From Desulfoluna limicola (GTDB lineage Bacteria > Desulfobacterota > Desulfobacteria > Desulfobacterales > Desulfolunaceae): 64,000 nt of DNA. Positions 54,301 to 62,086 of this stretch are shown piece by piece; the stretch's first letter is position 1; the number at the start of each line of letters is the position of its first letter. The translations under genes were made by a program, and so were the position numbers. Where the stretch lies: the NCBI RefSeq assembly GCF_021654575.1, contig NZ_AP024488.1:4983501-5047500 (forward strand), written 5' to 3'. The notes under the pieces were generated by a model. That model was given only the letters and a program-made list of their open reading frames with translations, was not told the DNA's origin and searched no databases.

Positions 54301-55480
54301 CCTTGGCGTGGGCGGTGATTTCGTTTAAGGCAAGGTCTGCCCCCACCACCTCTTTGATCAGCTCCCGGCCGGAGCCGGTGGTGGCCACGCCGCAAACGGT
54401 GAAGCTCACCTCTTTAAAGAGCTCTTTGATCTGTGCGAACAGGCGGGTGACGGCATCCACGGGGTCGCCCTGGGTGCGGCCGTAGAGGCCCGCCAGGATA
54501 TCGCCGCCTTTGTCGGTGATGACCGCCTTGGTGCTGGTGGAGCCCACGTCGATACCGATATAGACCTCACCGTTTGTTGCGGGCGTCTGGTAGAGGGTCA
54601 CCTCCACACCGTCGGCTTCGTAGCTGGTGATGCCTTCAAACATGGGGTAGTGGGGCATGTCGGTATCCAGGGCGGGGCGGACCGTTCGTTGGCGTCCCAT
54701 GCTGGAGATGAGGAGTTTGCTTGACTCCCAGGGCTGGTCGGCCAGGGATGCGGCACCGATGGCGTTTACGCTCTGTGCGCCGTCAGGCACGGTAACCTTT
54801 AGTCCCAGGGCCGCCTCCACTTCTCGGACGATCTTGGTGTTGGCTGCCATGCCTCCGATAAAGAGAAGGTCCCCTGAGAGTTCCCGGCCCCTGACCGTGT
54901 TGGCCAGGACGCTTCGGGCCACCCCTTCACAAAGGCCAGTGGCGATGGCCTCTTTGGAGTACCCCTGCGCTTGGGCATGGATGATGTCGCTTTTTGCAAA
55001 GACGGCGCAGCGGGTGGCAATGGAGGGGGTTTTTCCGTCAAAGGCGGCGGCTTTTTCCGCCAGGTTTTCCGTGGAGAAGCCGAGTCGCTCGGCCTGCTGG
55101 TCGATGAAGGAGCCGGTGCCTGAGGCGCAGTCGGAGTTGACCACGTGCTCCACGTAGTTGCCCTCCTCATCCAGGCGGATGAGGTAAAAGCTTTCGCAGC
55201 CGATGGAAAGGAGGTTGCGGCAGGAGGCCTTGAGCAGGGTGGCAGCCTCAACCGAGGCAATCACAGGGTCGAACACCCGGATGTCGGTCAGGGCGATGTT
55301 ACCGGTCACCCCGAAGTGGGTGATGGCTCCGTCTGTTTCGGATTCCAGGGCGTCCCTGACCTGCTCAAGGGCCCCTTCCAGGTTTCCGTTGTGGATGGTG
55401 CTGCCGCTGGTCACGATCCGGTCGTGGTCCAGAACGGCATAGTGAATATATTTGGAGCCGAAATCGAGTCCTGCTTTCAT
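51365..55480 (-). CDS. Giant acyl-CoA dehydratase activase-related protein (two ASKHA ATPase domains plus HgdB-like part)
   Basis: A 1371-aa multidomain protein. Residues 1-260 and about 305-560 are two BcrAD/BadFG-type ATPase domains; each carries the Cys-containing loop (CASGTGSFIDQQAERLG near 115; CAAGTGSFIEEQAKRLH near 433) that holds the bridging 4Fe-4S cluster in HgdC activases. A DUF2229-like segment starts near 650. The C-terminal 450 residues resemble the dehydratase HgdB/HgdA fold with conserved Cys (CFRCSPDAY, ICLSCNFNQY, FCCPGV). Such fusions occur in many anaerobes, and their substrate is unknown. ATP-driven low-potential electron transfer is the likely chemistry. No dehydratase genes adjoin it. 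Confidence 0.9.
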   Translation of the reverse strand: MKAGLDFGSKYIHYAVLDHDRIVTSGSTIHNGNLEGALEQVRDALESETDGAITHFGVTGNIALTDIRVFDPVIASVEAATLLKASCRNLLSIGCESFYLIRLDEEGNYVEHVVNSDCASGTGSFIDQQAERLGFSTENLAEKAAAFDGKTPSIATRCAVFAKSDIIHAQAQGYSKEAIATGLCEGVARSVLANTVRGRELSGDLLFIGGMAANTKIVREVEAALGLKVTVPDGAQSVNAIGAASLADQPWESSKLLISSMGRQRTVRPALDTDMPHYPMFEGITSYEADGVEVTLYQTPATNGEVYIGIDVGSTSTKAVITDKGGDILAGLYGRTQGDPVDAVTRLFAQIKELFKEVSFTVCGVATTGSGRELIKEVVGADLALNEITAHAKGATFLDPEVDTIIEIGGQDSKFTLLNEGVVKHAVMNYVCAAGTGSFIEEQAKRLHMTLPEISDIVEGAEAPFTSDRCTVYMERDLNIFLSEGWKKAEIMSAVLHSVRDNYLSKVVGKSTAGKRVYFQGATARNKALVACFERELGQEVLVSKFCHLTGALGCAVALKESGIEASTFTGIDFSCAIDTELCELCSNKCELRIYTVGEKKSAWGLKCGRDYAAKKVGGKETTSSLEKRFKATFNTEDQNHEGRKTIGIPETLFMVEYTPLFKDLFQRLGLNVVVEKSTAGKLAHGMKLINADFCTPMALTHGMVAALDKKEVDFIFLPSLISEQNLLERLPMEEAFGAKATDSYFCYYSSYAATIINNLPGMEFGGRLLHPTIRMNNVADEIIGERLAADLAEVLEVSEEAIVHAFVDAKKAFTEKTKNWVSEGTKQLSEAGEKPKILLLGRPYALFDKRVNLGIPARLESMGYDIVSQSMMDLEANPNDLPDHLSNMHWYFGQQILLALDAVRKNPDLYPVFLTCFRCSPDAYLMNHIKDAMEKMGKPYLILQLDEHGSDVGYLTRIEAAIDTFVADHDRRKESTEEIKIPRTAFAPDTPAEGDTVLIPMVDARINRLQAEVFKAAGYKAEVLPVENESLNLGYRFASGGECLPNVAIVGSVVSRLSKGDLDPDKAIVYLPNICLSCNFNQYANLVKSSCDKAGLSGVKVMNTNGQAAVPGISARHNAQLLSVTILSSILSKLRFRFLPYETEEGATLSAVDEAETIIAWHIQNRKSLMTAADKVRELFDTLPLPTTRKPRIGILGDMYAKYNEVLNEAICDHTEALGGEVLLPSYNELVVHSIFADTRQNDTGEKLLSTMVGYEEKFEAIFEGLLEGVTEPPLDECQELMEEFGLTSFIAGETAVSLGRMLYYIKHGLVSAVIHVNPVFCCPGVISASIFRKIQETYGVPVIDLFYDGTNKPNRMIDPHMFYLTRKAG

Positions 55481-55705
55481 GGGTGGGTTCCTCTGTGTCT
55501 GTTCTTTATGGTTGGGCCTCCCCGGGATGGGGATGAGGGTGGAAAGGGGGTGTCGTTCCGGGGGAGGTCTAACGGGTATAGAATGTGTGTTCTAAGTTAA
55601 CGCATGCACTTTTTAAACATTTTCTTATAGATGAGTCAAGATCAAAGCGTCAAACAAAAAGGCCTGGTCAGATCGAACATAGGCGAACGAATCTTTGTTA
55701 TTTAT

Positions 55706-55986
55706 GCCTCCGGCGGCAAGGTGTGCCACCTTGAAAGCGGATTGCGAATGCTCTTTCGCCCTCGTTCCTCAGATCGATCATCTTCGCTGAAGGGCTTCGC
55801 GCAGTATCAGTGTGGGTAATAAATTTTCGGTGTATTATTTTCGACAGCAAAGCCGGAGATAACCCATTTTGGGTTCTTCCAGCTTGAGATCCGGCCGCAG
55901 CCCGCAGTGAACGCCATTGCGATTCACCCCGAGGAATGAGGGGGAATCGCGATGGCAACCAGCTTTCAAGGTGGCTCACCTTGCCG
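55706..55986. repeat. Intergenic palindromic element (paired)
   Basis: Left cap GCCTCCGGCGGC with CAAGGTGTGCCACCTTG and a decayed long hairpin (GATTGCGAATGC, CCCTCGTTCCTC). Right half: GCGATTC/GAATCGC arms around CCCCGAGGAATGAGGGG, CTTTCAAGGTGGCTCACCTTG and a truncated cap (GCCG) at 55986. The dsr terminator follows. The gap 55481-55705 shows no gene. Confidence 0.8.
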
Positions 55987-55994
55987 TTTGCCCA

Positions 55995-56033
55995 CAAAAA
56001 AACCCGCCCCCTGTTTCCAGGAGGGCGGGTTTA
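55995..56033 (-). terminator. Terminator of the dsr operon
   Basis: On the minus strand AACCCGCCC-TCCTGG and its complement form a long stem with a short loop, followed by seven T. It lies about 50 bases past the dsrP stop. Confidence 0.9.
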
Positions 56034-56085
56034 TTAACAATCCAGTTGGCATTCCGGATTAGTACAACCTATGTGTGTCTCGTGC

Positions 56086-57243
56086 TTACGCGTTCACTTC
56101 TTCTTTGACCTTGGTGGCGATCTTGAAGAGGATGGTCAGAACGAGGAAGCCTACGGCATACACACCCACGGTGATGAGGAGCTCAAGGGGGGTGGGGGTG
56201 TACTCGACATAGTCGTGCATGGGGTTGGGAACAAAACCACCGGCGATCATGCCCATGCCTTTGTCGATCCAGGTACCCACGAACACCATGATGCAGAGGA
56301 AGGGCATGTACTTCTCGTTGTTCCGGATTTTCGGAAAGAGGAGAAGGCCGATGGCCGACAGCATCAGGAACATGGACGTCCACATGAAGGGCACGAGAGC
56401 GCCGTGTCCGTTGTGGCCGAAGAAGAGATACTTCAGGTGGTCCATGTGCTCGGGGATCCCGCTGTAGAAGACGGTGAAGACCTCACAGAAGAAGAAGAAC
56501 ACGTTCGCAATCAGTGCGTAGGTGATGATCTTCATGAGGGTCTGCATCGCTTTCAAGCCCGGATCGAAGTTGGTTACTTTGCGAACGATGAAGCAAAGGA
56601 GGATCAGGAACGCGGGGCCGGCGGCAAAAGCCGAGGCCAGGAACCTGGGGGCAAGCACCGCAGTCAGCCAGAAACCGCGACCGGGAAGGCCACAGTAGAG
56701 GTAGGCTGTGACGGTGTGGATGCCGAAGGCCCAGGGGATGGAGATGTAGATAAGGATCTTCACCCATTTGGCCGCAGGCACGCCGTTTCGCTCTGCTTCA
56801 AGGAGCTTCCACCCGATGATAATGTTCAGGAAGAGATAGCCGTTGAGAACAATGGCATCCCACATGAGCATGGAATGGGGGGTCGCGTTCAAGACCACGT
56901 TCATGGCACGCATGGGCTGGCCAAGGTCAGCCACGATGAAAAGCATGCACATGACAACGGCGGAGACGGCCAGGAACTCACCCAAAATGGTGATGCGGCC
57001 GAACGCCTTGTAGTCGTGCAGGTAGTAGGGGAGCACCAGCATCACGCCCCCGGCGGCCACACCGACGAGGAAGGTGAACTGAGCAATGTAAAAGCCCCAG
57101 GATACATCACGGCTCATGCCGGTGATGCCGAGGCCAAACTCCCACTGCTGCAGGTATCCCATAAAGGCCACTGCAATGACGGCCGCAAGGCCGGCAAGCC
57201 ACAGCCAGTAATTTCTGCTTCCGGTTAATGCTTTTTCAAGCAT
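56086..57243 (-). CDS. dsrP: DsrP, NrfD-family membrane quinone-interacting subunit
   Basis: A 385-aa integral membrane subunit of DsrMKJOP with about ten helices, of the NrfD/PsrC family that exchanges electrons and protons with menaquinone. Examples of helices are FLVGVAAGGVMLVLPYYLHD and AVSAVVMCMLFIVADLG. Conserved segments include NATPHSMLMWDAIVLNGYLF and IPWAFGIHTVTAYLYCGLPG. It is the last gene of the operon, starting 12 bases after dsrO. It is thought to pass electrons via DsrO to DsrJ or from the pool to the DsrC trisulfide cycle. Confidence 0.95.
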   Translation of the reverse strand: MLEKALTGSRNYWLWLAGLAAVIAVAFMGYLQQWEFGLGITGMSRDVSWGFYIAQFTFLVGVAAGGVMLVLPYYLHDYKAFGRITILGEFLAVSAVVMCMLFIVADLGQPMRAMNVVLNATPHSMLMWDAIVLNGYLFLNIIIGWKLLEAERNGVPAAKWVKILIYISIPWAFGIHTVTAYLYCGLPGRGFWLTAVLAPRFLASAFAAGPAFLILLCFIVRKVTNFDPGLKAMQTLMKIITYALIANVFFFFCEVFTVFYSGIPEHMDHLKYLFFGHNGHGALVPFMWTSMFLMLSAIGLLLFPKIRNNEKYMPFLCIMVFVGTWIDKGMGMIAGGFVPNPMHDYVEYTPTPLELLITVGVYAVGFLVLTILFKIATKVKEEVNA

Positions 57244-57255
57244 GATGACCTCCCC

Positions 57256-58044
57256 TTATACGATGTAGAAGACCGAAGGTCCGGTACCGAGACCGGGCTT
57301 TCGCCGAATGGTATAGTTCTCTTTGAGGACCTTCCGAATTTCAGAGTTTTCATCGGAGAGGTCGCCAAAGACGATGGCGCCCTTGGACGCCTCCACACAG
57401 GCGGGCTCTTCGCCCACTGCCAGTCGCTCCGCGCAGAAGTTGCACTTCTCCACGACACCCTTGGTACGGGTGGGAAACTGGGGGTTGGTGGGCTTTCGGT
57501 CTTCCAGGCCGTTTCTGGGATCCTGGAAGTTGAAGCTTCGGGATCCGTAGGGGCAGGCAGCCATGCAGAAGCGGCAGCCGATGCAGCGGTGGAAGTCCAT
57601 GAGAACGATGCCGTCTTCCCGCTTGAAGGTCGCCTTGGTGGGGCAGGCCTGGACGCAGGGAGGGTTTTCACAGTGGTTGCAGAGGACCAGGATGGGGGCA
57701 TGTGCGGCCTCCTCGGACTGGAACTCGTTGGGCTGGGAGGTAAAGGCATGGTTGTAATGCTCCTCCCAGATCCACTTGATCTCATGGTTTTTGTATTTTT
57801 CGGGGAGTGAGGGCACGTTATGGGTCACGTGGCACACTTCCGAGATTTTTTCGTTGAGCTTGTGGTTCAGCTTTCGGGTATCAATGACCATACCCCAGCG
57901 ATCCGCTTCACTGACCTTCGGATCCTTGATAGCTTGGTCTGAAGAGATGAAGTACTCGCCAATGGCGTGGGCATTGGACGCAGCTGAAAGGCCCAGTGCT
58001 GATACTCCAGCGATCTTCAAGAAGCTTCTTCTGCTTTCTTTCAT
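57256..58044 (-). CDS. dsrO: DsrO, periplasmic ferredoxin-like Fe-S subunit
   Basis: A 262-aa Fe-S protein of DsrMKJOP. The N-terminus has a twin-arginine signal (ESRRSFLKIAG, then a hydrophobic stretch ending SNAHA), so it is exported folded. Cys-rich motifs for several 4Fe-4S clusters are seen: CNHCENPPCVQACP, CIGCRFCMAACPYG and CNFCAERLAVGEEPACVEA. The start at 58044 follows GGAG; a Met 30 bases upstream would break the Tat signal layout. The gap to dsrJ is 2 bases and to dsrP 12 bases. Confidence 0.95.
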   Translation of the reverse strand: MKESRRSFLKIAGVSALGLSAASNAHAIGEYFISSDQAIKDPKVSEADRWGMVIDTRKLNHKLNEKISEVCHVTHNVPSLPEKYKNHEIKWIWEEHYNHAFTSQPNEFQSEEAAHAPILVLCNHCENPPCVQACPTKATFKREDGIVLMDFHRCIGCRFCMAACPYGSRSFNFQDPRNGLEDRKPTNPQFPTRTKGVVEKCNFCAERLAVGEEPACVEASKGAIVFGDLSDENSEIRKVLKENYTIRRKPGLGTGPSVFYIV

Positions 58045-58046
58045 CA

Positions 58047-58430
58047 CTACTTCTCCTTCGGATTCACGTGGCAATCCCAGCAGTAGGGGTTAACAGAAGC
58101 GTACTCATGGCAACGATCGCAGAATTCCGCCTTGTTGGTGTGACACTCCAGGCAGTTGTTGGAAAGGCTCATGTCGTACTTTTTACCGTTCTCAGCCACG
58201 TAGACCCGCTGGCCGTCGCGTACAACGGAGTTTCTCCAGCCGTCAAGGAGCTGCATGTGCTCCCTGGCCATCTGATCCTTGGGGAGAATACACTCTCCGG
58301 CGGCCTTGGCCTCCGGAGCCAGAACCAACTCCGGCGCAGGCTTGGCTGTTCCCGTGTTGTACCAGAACGGGAAGGAAACCAGCGCCGCGAAGATGGCCAC
58401 TCCGGCTAATATCTTACCTTTATCACTCAT
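58047..58430 (-). CDS. dsrJ: DsrJ, triheme cytochrome c
   Basis: A 127-aa periplasmic cytochrome of DsrMKJOP, held by an uncleaved N-terminal helix (ILAGVAIFAALVSFPFWY). Exactly three heme-binding motifs are present, CLECH, CDRCH and CWDCH, as in known DsrJ. The ATG at 58430 overlaps the dsrK stop by 8 bases (ATGAGTGA), which gives translational coupling; a longer in-frame start would lie deep in dsrK. Confidence 0.95.
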   Translation of the reverse strand: MSDKGKILAGVAIFAALVSFPFWYNTGTAKPAPELVLAPEAKAAGECILPKDQMAREHMQLLDGWRNSVVRDGQRVYVAENGKKYDMSLSNNCLECHTNKAEFCDRCHEYASVNPYCWDCHVNPKEK

Positions 58431-60033
58431 CAGAATCACCCTCCGCTCCAGGTAAATCCTCAAACCTCAGGTTTGTGGTTCGTTCAATCTCACCGTCCAT
58501 GACCAGGGCGTTGGCCACCAGCTCGTGGAGACCGGTTACTTCAACACCGGGGACCCAGTAGTCCATCAGGGGAGGCAGGGCCGCCCTGTCGATGGCGCAG
58601 ACACAGGCCAGGGTGTTGACGTCGTACTTGTCGTGAACGTACTTGACCGCGTTGGCACGGGGCAGACCGCCACGGAGGCGCTGTTCCATGATCTCTTCGG
58701 TGTTGAGACCAGACCCGGAACCGCAGCAGAAGGTCTGCTCGCGGATGGTGTTGGGGGGCATTTCGTAGAAGTTGTTGCAGACGTTCTGCAGCACATAGCG
58801 GGGCTCGTCGAGCATGCCCATGGCACGTGCCGGGTTGCAGGAGTCGTGCCAGGTCACCTTGAGGTGGTCGTTACGGCTCGGATCAAGCTTGAGCTTGCCA
58901 TGCTTGATCAGGTCTGCGGTGAACTCGGCGATGTGGATCATCTTGGTGCTTGCTGAGTTCTCGAACACGGTACCGGTGATGGGGCTCTTGGGAACTTCGA
59001 GGAAGTCCGCAGGGCCGTTCATGGTGTCCATGTACTGGTTGATGACGCGCCACATGTGGCCGCACTCACCGCCGATGATGTACTTGACGCCCAGACGTTC
59101 CGCTTCGTGGTACATCTTGGCGTTGAGCTTTTTCATCATGTCAGAGGAGGTGAACAGACCGAAGTTCCCGCCCTCTGAGGCGTAGGTGGAGAGGGTGTAG
59201 TCGAGGCCGATGTGCTCGAAGAGCATCAGGTACCCCATGAAGGTGTAGGTCCCGGGATCGGCAAAGGCATCGCCAGAGGGGGTGACAAAGAGAACCTCGG
59301 CACCTTTACGGTTGAAGCTGGGGTTGATCTTGACGCCGGTGATCTCTTCGATGTCGTCGCAGAAGAACTCCACGATCTCTTTGAAGTTCTGGGGCTGGAT
59401 ACCCAGGTGGTTGCCTGTCTTGGAGCAGTTGGCCACGGGATCCTTGATCCAGTTGATGTTCACACCGATGAGGTTGAGGAGCTCTCGACCCATCATGGTG
59501 ATCTCGGCTGTGTCGATGCCGTAGGGGCAGAAGACGGAACAGCGTCGGCACTCGGTGCACTGGTAGAGGTAAGAGAACCACTCCTTGATGACCGCGGGGG
59601 TCATCTTTCGGGCTCCTGCGAACTTACCCAGGAGCTTGCCGGCCAGGGTAAAGTCGTTTCGGTAGATGCTTCGGAGAAGCTCGGCCCGAAGGAAAGGCAT
59701 GTTCTTGGGATCGCCAGACCCGATGTAGAAGTGGCATTTGTCGGCACAGGCGCCGCAGCGAACACAGACATCCATGAAAACCTTCAGGGAACGGTACTTG
59801 TCGAGACGCTCCTTGAAGCCTTCGTGAATGATCTGCTGCCAGTTTTCGGGAAGTTTCCAGTCTTCGTCAGCGGGAGACCAGTCACGCCCGTTGGGCAGTC
59901 CAAGGTAGTCCAGGGTCTTGGCCTTGGCGGGATAGCAGAACTTCCCGTCGGACAGATCCGGAGGCGTATCCATCCAGGACTTCTTGGGAACAGCATTGTC
60001 TATTTTGATCATCTCTTCCGGTTTGATATCCAC
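58423..60033 (-). CDS. dsrK: DsrK, HdrD-like Fe-S subunit
   Basis: A 536-aa cytoplasmic-side Fe-S protein, the subunit that handles the DsrC trisulfide. Two ferredoxin-type clusters: CVRCGACADKCHFYIGSGDP near residue 90 and CTECRRCSVFCPYGID near 158. The C-terminal half has two Cys-rich CCG-type regions (GGECGHMWR; WHDSCNPARAMG followed by TFCCGSGSGLN) for the special catalytic 4Fe-4S cluster, as in heterodisulfide reductase HdrD. The spacing to dsrM is 3 bases. Confidence 0.96.
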   Translation of the reverse strand: MDIKPEEMIKIDNAVPKKSWMDTPPDLSDGKFCYPAKAKTLDYLGLPNGRDWSPADEDWKLPENWQQIIHEGFKERLDKYRSLKVFMDVCVRCGACADKCHFYIGSGDPKNMPFLRAELLRSIYRNDFTLAGKLLGKFAGARKMTPAVIKEWFSYLYQCTECRRCSVFCPYGIDTAEITMMGRELLNLIGVNINWIKDPVANCSKTGNHLGIQPQNFKEIVEFFCDDIEEITGVKINPSFNRKGAEVLFVTPSGDAFADPGTYTFMGYLMLFEHIGLDYTLSTYASEGGNFGLFTSSDMMKKLNAKMYHEAERLGVKYIIGGECGHMWRVINQYMDTMNGPADFLEVPKSPITGTVFENSASTKMIHIAEFTADLIKHGKLKLDPSRNDHLKVTWHDSCNPARAMGMLDEPRYVLQNVCNNFYEMPPNTIREQTFCCGSGSGLNTEEIMEQRLRGGLPRANAVKYVHDKYDVNTLACVCAIDRAALPPLMDYWVPGVEVTGLHELVANALVMDGEIERTTNLRFEDLPGAEGDSDE

Positions 60034-60036
60034 GAT

Positions 60037-61035
60037 TTATGACTCCTTTTCCACTGGAAGTCCGGCCTCGATCATTTTCTCTCTGAATTCGTTTTCGTAC
60101 TTTTCGTACGTCACGAAGGGCAGATCGGGGTTCCAGGGGTTGATGTGTCTCTTGGCTCGGCTGTTGTTGGCCATGTTCCTGGTGGGTGAAAGGAAAATAC
60201 CACCGGCATGCATCAGCTTGCTGAAGGGGAAGTATACGAAGAGAACGCACACGAGGAACAGATGCACAAAGAGGAACGGGTCAATGTTGGCAGGAATCGT
60301 GGGGTGCAGAGTTGCCAGACCCATGGTGAGCTCTTTGATGGCCACAACATCCACTCTCAGGAAGTATCGCATGTAGATGCCGGTGCCAGCGATACCCATG
60401 ATCAGAAAGAGAGGGAAGTAATCGGCAGCCAGGGAGGCGTACCGAAGCCGGGGCGTTGCAACCCTTCGGAAGAAGAGAAAACCGACAGCGGCGAGAAGCA
60501 CCACGCCGGAGAGCAGCACGATGGGGAGGCCGATCTGGAAAAAACCGTCGGCCGCTTCCAGGAACTTGATGCAGGCAGGCACAGGCTCCAGAAAGAAGCG
60601 CATGTGACGTACCAGAACCGCCAGGAAGCTGTAGTGGAAGGCCAGGGCGGCAACCCACAGCCAGATTTCCCATTCGTAAGAGACCCTGTCCCCTTTGATT
60701 TCAGCCTTGGTGTTGCGGAACAGAGATCGGAAAGTAAAGATCTCCAGAGCCATGCGGCCCACCACACCCAGCCCGTTGGAAGGGTTGTCAAGCTTGTCAT
60801 GCTTGATCCAGGGCAATGACTTTTGCTGACCGCAGGTGGTCGGGATGCGAAAGGGGACCGGAGACTTGGCCCACTTCATGATACGCCAGATAAACCCGCC
60901 AAGAAACATGACGAAGGCGATGTAGGGTATCATGATCCCAAACACTCCCTGCAGCACAGGCGCACTGCCGCCCAGAAAGGCGAGTGCACCCAGCACAACG
61001 ACCGCTACCAGGGACAACACAATATTTACGTTCAT
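60037..61035 (-). CDS. dsrM: DsrM, membrane cytochrome b subunit
   Basis: A 332-aa NarI-like diheme cytochrome b that takes electrons from menaquinol and passes them to DsrK. About six helices are visible (VLSLVAVVVLGALAFLGGS; YIAFVMFLGGFIWRIM; FLFVHLFLVCVLFVYFPF). Heme-ligand His candidates lie in ALAFHYSFLAVLVRH and in VHLF and KLMHAGG. The C-terminus is polar, with GIFLSPTRNM and HINPWNPDLP typical of DsrM. It follows the RsbRD-like gene after a 121-base gap with a perfect hairpin. Confidence 0.95.
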   Translation of the reverse strand: MNVNIVLSLVAVVVLGALAFLGGSAPVLQGVFGIMIPYIAFVMFLGGFIWRIMKWAKSPVPFRIPTTCGQQKSLPWIKHDKLDNPSNGLGVVGRMALEIFTFRSLFRNTKAEIKGDRVSYEWEIWLWVAALAFHYSFLAVLVRHMRFFLEPVPACIKFLEAADGFFQIGLPIVLLSGVVLLAAVGFLFFRRVATPRLRYASLAADYFPLFLIMGIAGTGIYMRYFLRVDVVAIKELTMGLATLHPTIPANIDPFLFVHLFLVCVLFVYFPFSKLMHAGGIFLSPTRNMANNSRAKRHINPWNPDLPFVTYEKYENEFREKMIEAGLPVEKES

Positions 61036-61111
61036 ACCTTTTCCTCACCCTTTGGTGCTCGATTAAAAGAAAAAATACCCGAATTGAAAGTTTGTTAAGA
61101 ACGGACACAGA

Positions 61112-61138
61112 TTCGGGAGAGCCGGCAACTCTCCCGAA
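61112..61138 (-). promoter_or_regulatory. Perfect 10-bp hairpin between the RsbRD-like gene and dsrM
   Basis: TTCGGGAGAG (61112-61121) and CTCTCCCGAA (61129-61138) with a 7-base loop. No T run follows on the minus strand, so processing or mRNA stability is more likely than termination. Confidence 0.55.
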
Positions 61139-61156
61139 GGCTGTCAAACGACCGTC

Positions 61157-61759
61157 TTATAACCCCCGGTCCGGGTCTTCCTCCGATTTCTCGAAGCCCC
61201 CGTTTTTATAAACATCATGTGGTAAAATTTCGGTCCCGACTTCGGGAACCTCACACAATATATCCTTGTTTTTCAAGAGATTGAGGGTACGGGTGCGCAC
61301 TTCGCTGGCACGCAGCCGATAGATCTGCTCGCGGCAGGCCATGTAAATGTCAAAGGCCGCCAGGCTGAGCTGATCCACTCGGTTGTTAAATCCATCGAGA
61401 TCTTTCTGGGTGACTTTCCCGTCGTTGATCTCTTTTTTCAGCACGTCTCGAATCACGTCTTTCAGCGGAAAGACAAAGGCCACCCCCTCACTTGGAATGA
61501 AGGTTTGTACCGCTCGCAGGCGGATAACCGGGTCAAGCTTCTGGCGGACCGACTCGGGGTCCGGGAGCTCCTCTTTCGAGATGAGCGAAAAAACATCTGT
61601 GAACGCTTCCCTCGCCATGGCCCCGATGGGGTTGTTGAAGGGGTCCTTCTCACCCAGGATGAACCGGCTGCCGTCGGTGGAGTAACTGCCCGCAAAACGG
61701 GATGCCCAAGCCTTGACGATCTCTTTGGCGTGCGTGTCGAGGTGATTGTAAATACCCAT
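61157..61759 (-). CDS. RsbRD N-terminal-domain protein leading the dsr operon
   Basis: A 200-aa cytosolic protein resembling the RsbRD N-terminal (non-heme globin-like) domain. Seen: an all-helical pattern, HLDTHAKEIVKAWASRFAG at the N-terminus, PIGAMAREAFTDVFSLISKE, then RLRAVQTFIPSEGVAFVFPL and FDIYMACREQIYRLRASEV. Genes of this type are commonly found just before dsrM in sulfate reducers, so a sensing or assembly role for the complex is likely, but none is proven. GAGGAA precedes the ATG. It should be the first gene of the operon; the promoter lies at about 61860-61889. Confidence 0.85.
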   Translation of the reverse strand: MGIYNHLDTHAKEIVKAWASRFAGSYSTDGSRFILGEKDPFNNPIGAMAREAFTDVFSLISKEELPDPESVRQKLDPVIRLRAVQTFIPSEGVAFVFPLKDVIRDVLKKEINDGKVTQKDLDGFNNRVDQLSLAAFDIYMACREQIYRLRASEVRTRTLNLLKNKDILCEVPEVGTEILPHDVYKNGGFEKSEEDPDRGL

Positions 61760-61857
61760 GGTTCCTCGCTCCCACCTGCCGGAGCACGTGGTGTTTCCTT
61801 AAAATTTCTTGTGTAACAGCAACTTACTGCGAAATAGATTTTTCCGAGTTTAAACGA

Positions 61858-61889
61858 TTGATATAGATCAATTTCTGCTTTTATGTCAA
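61858..61889 (-). promoter_or_regulatory. dsr operon promoter with overlapping FNR/CRP-type palindrome
   Basis: On the minus strand TTGACA (61889-61884) is followed after 18 bases by TATATC (61865-61860). The palindrome TTGAT-N4-ATCAA (61858-61871) matches the FNR-type core exactly and overlaps the -10 box, about 100 bases upstream of the first start codon. Overlap with -10 suggests repression by an FNR/CRP-family factor. The rest of 61760-62086 shows nothing else I can name. Confidence 0.6.
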
Positions 61890-62086
61890 GAACTACTTTC
61901 CCACCGAAAGAGGCTGAAGTATGCATCGTTAAAGGATATTACGTTTGTCTACCACCAAAGTGACGGGGTGTATTTCGTTTCGTTACCCACAGCAGTTTTT
62001 ATAGTATTAACACCTTTAAAAACCATGATTTTTTACGTTGCAGATGGCGACAGATTACCGACCAGGGGTTTGTTGATTGCTGTCAC

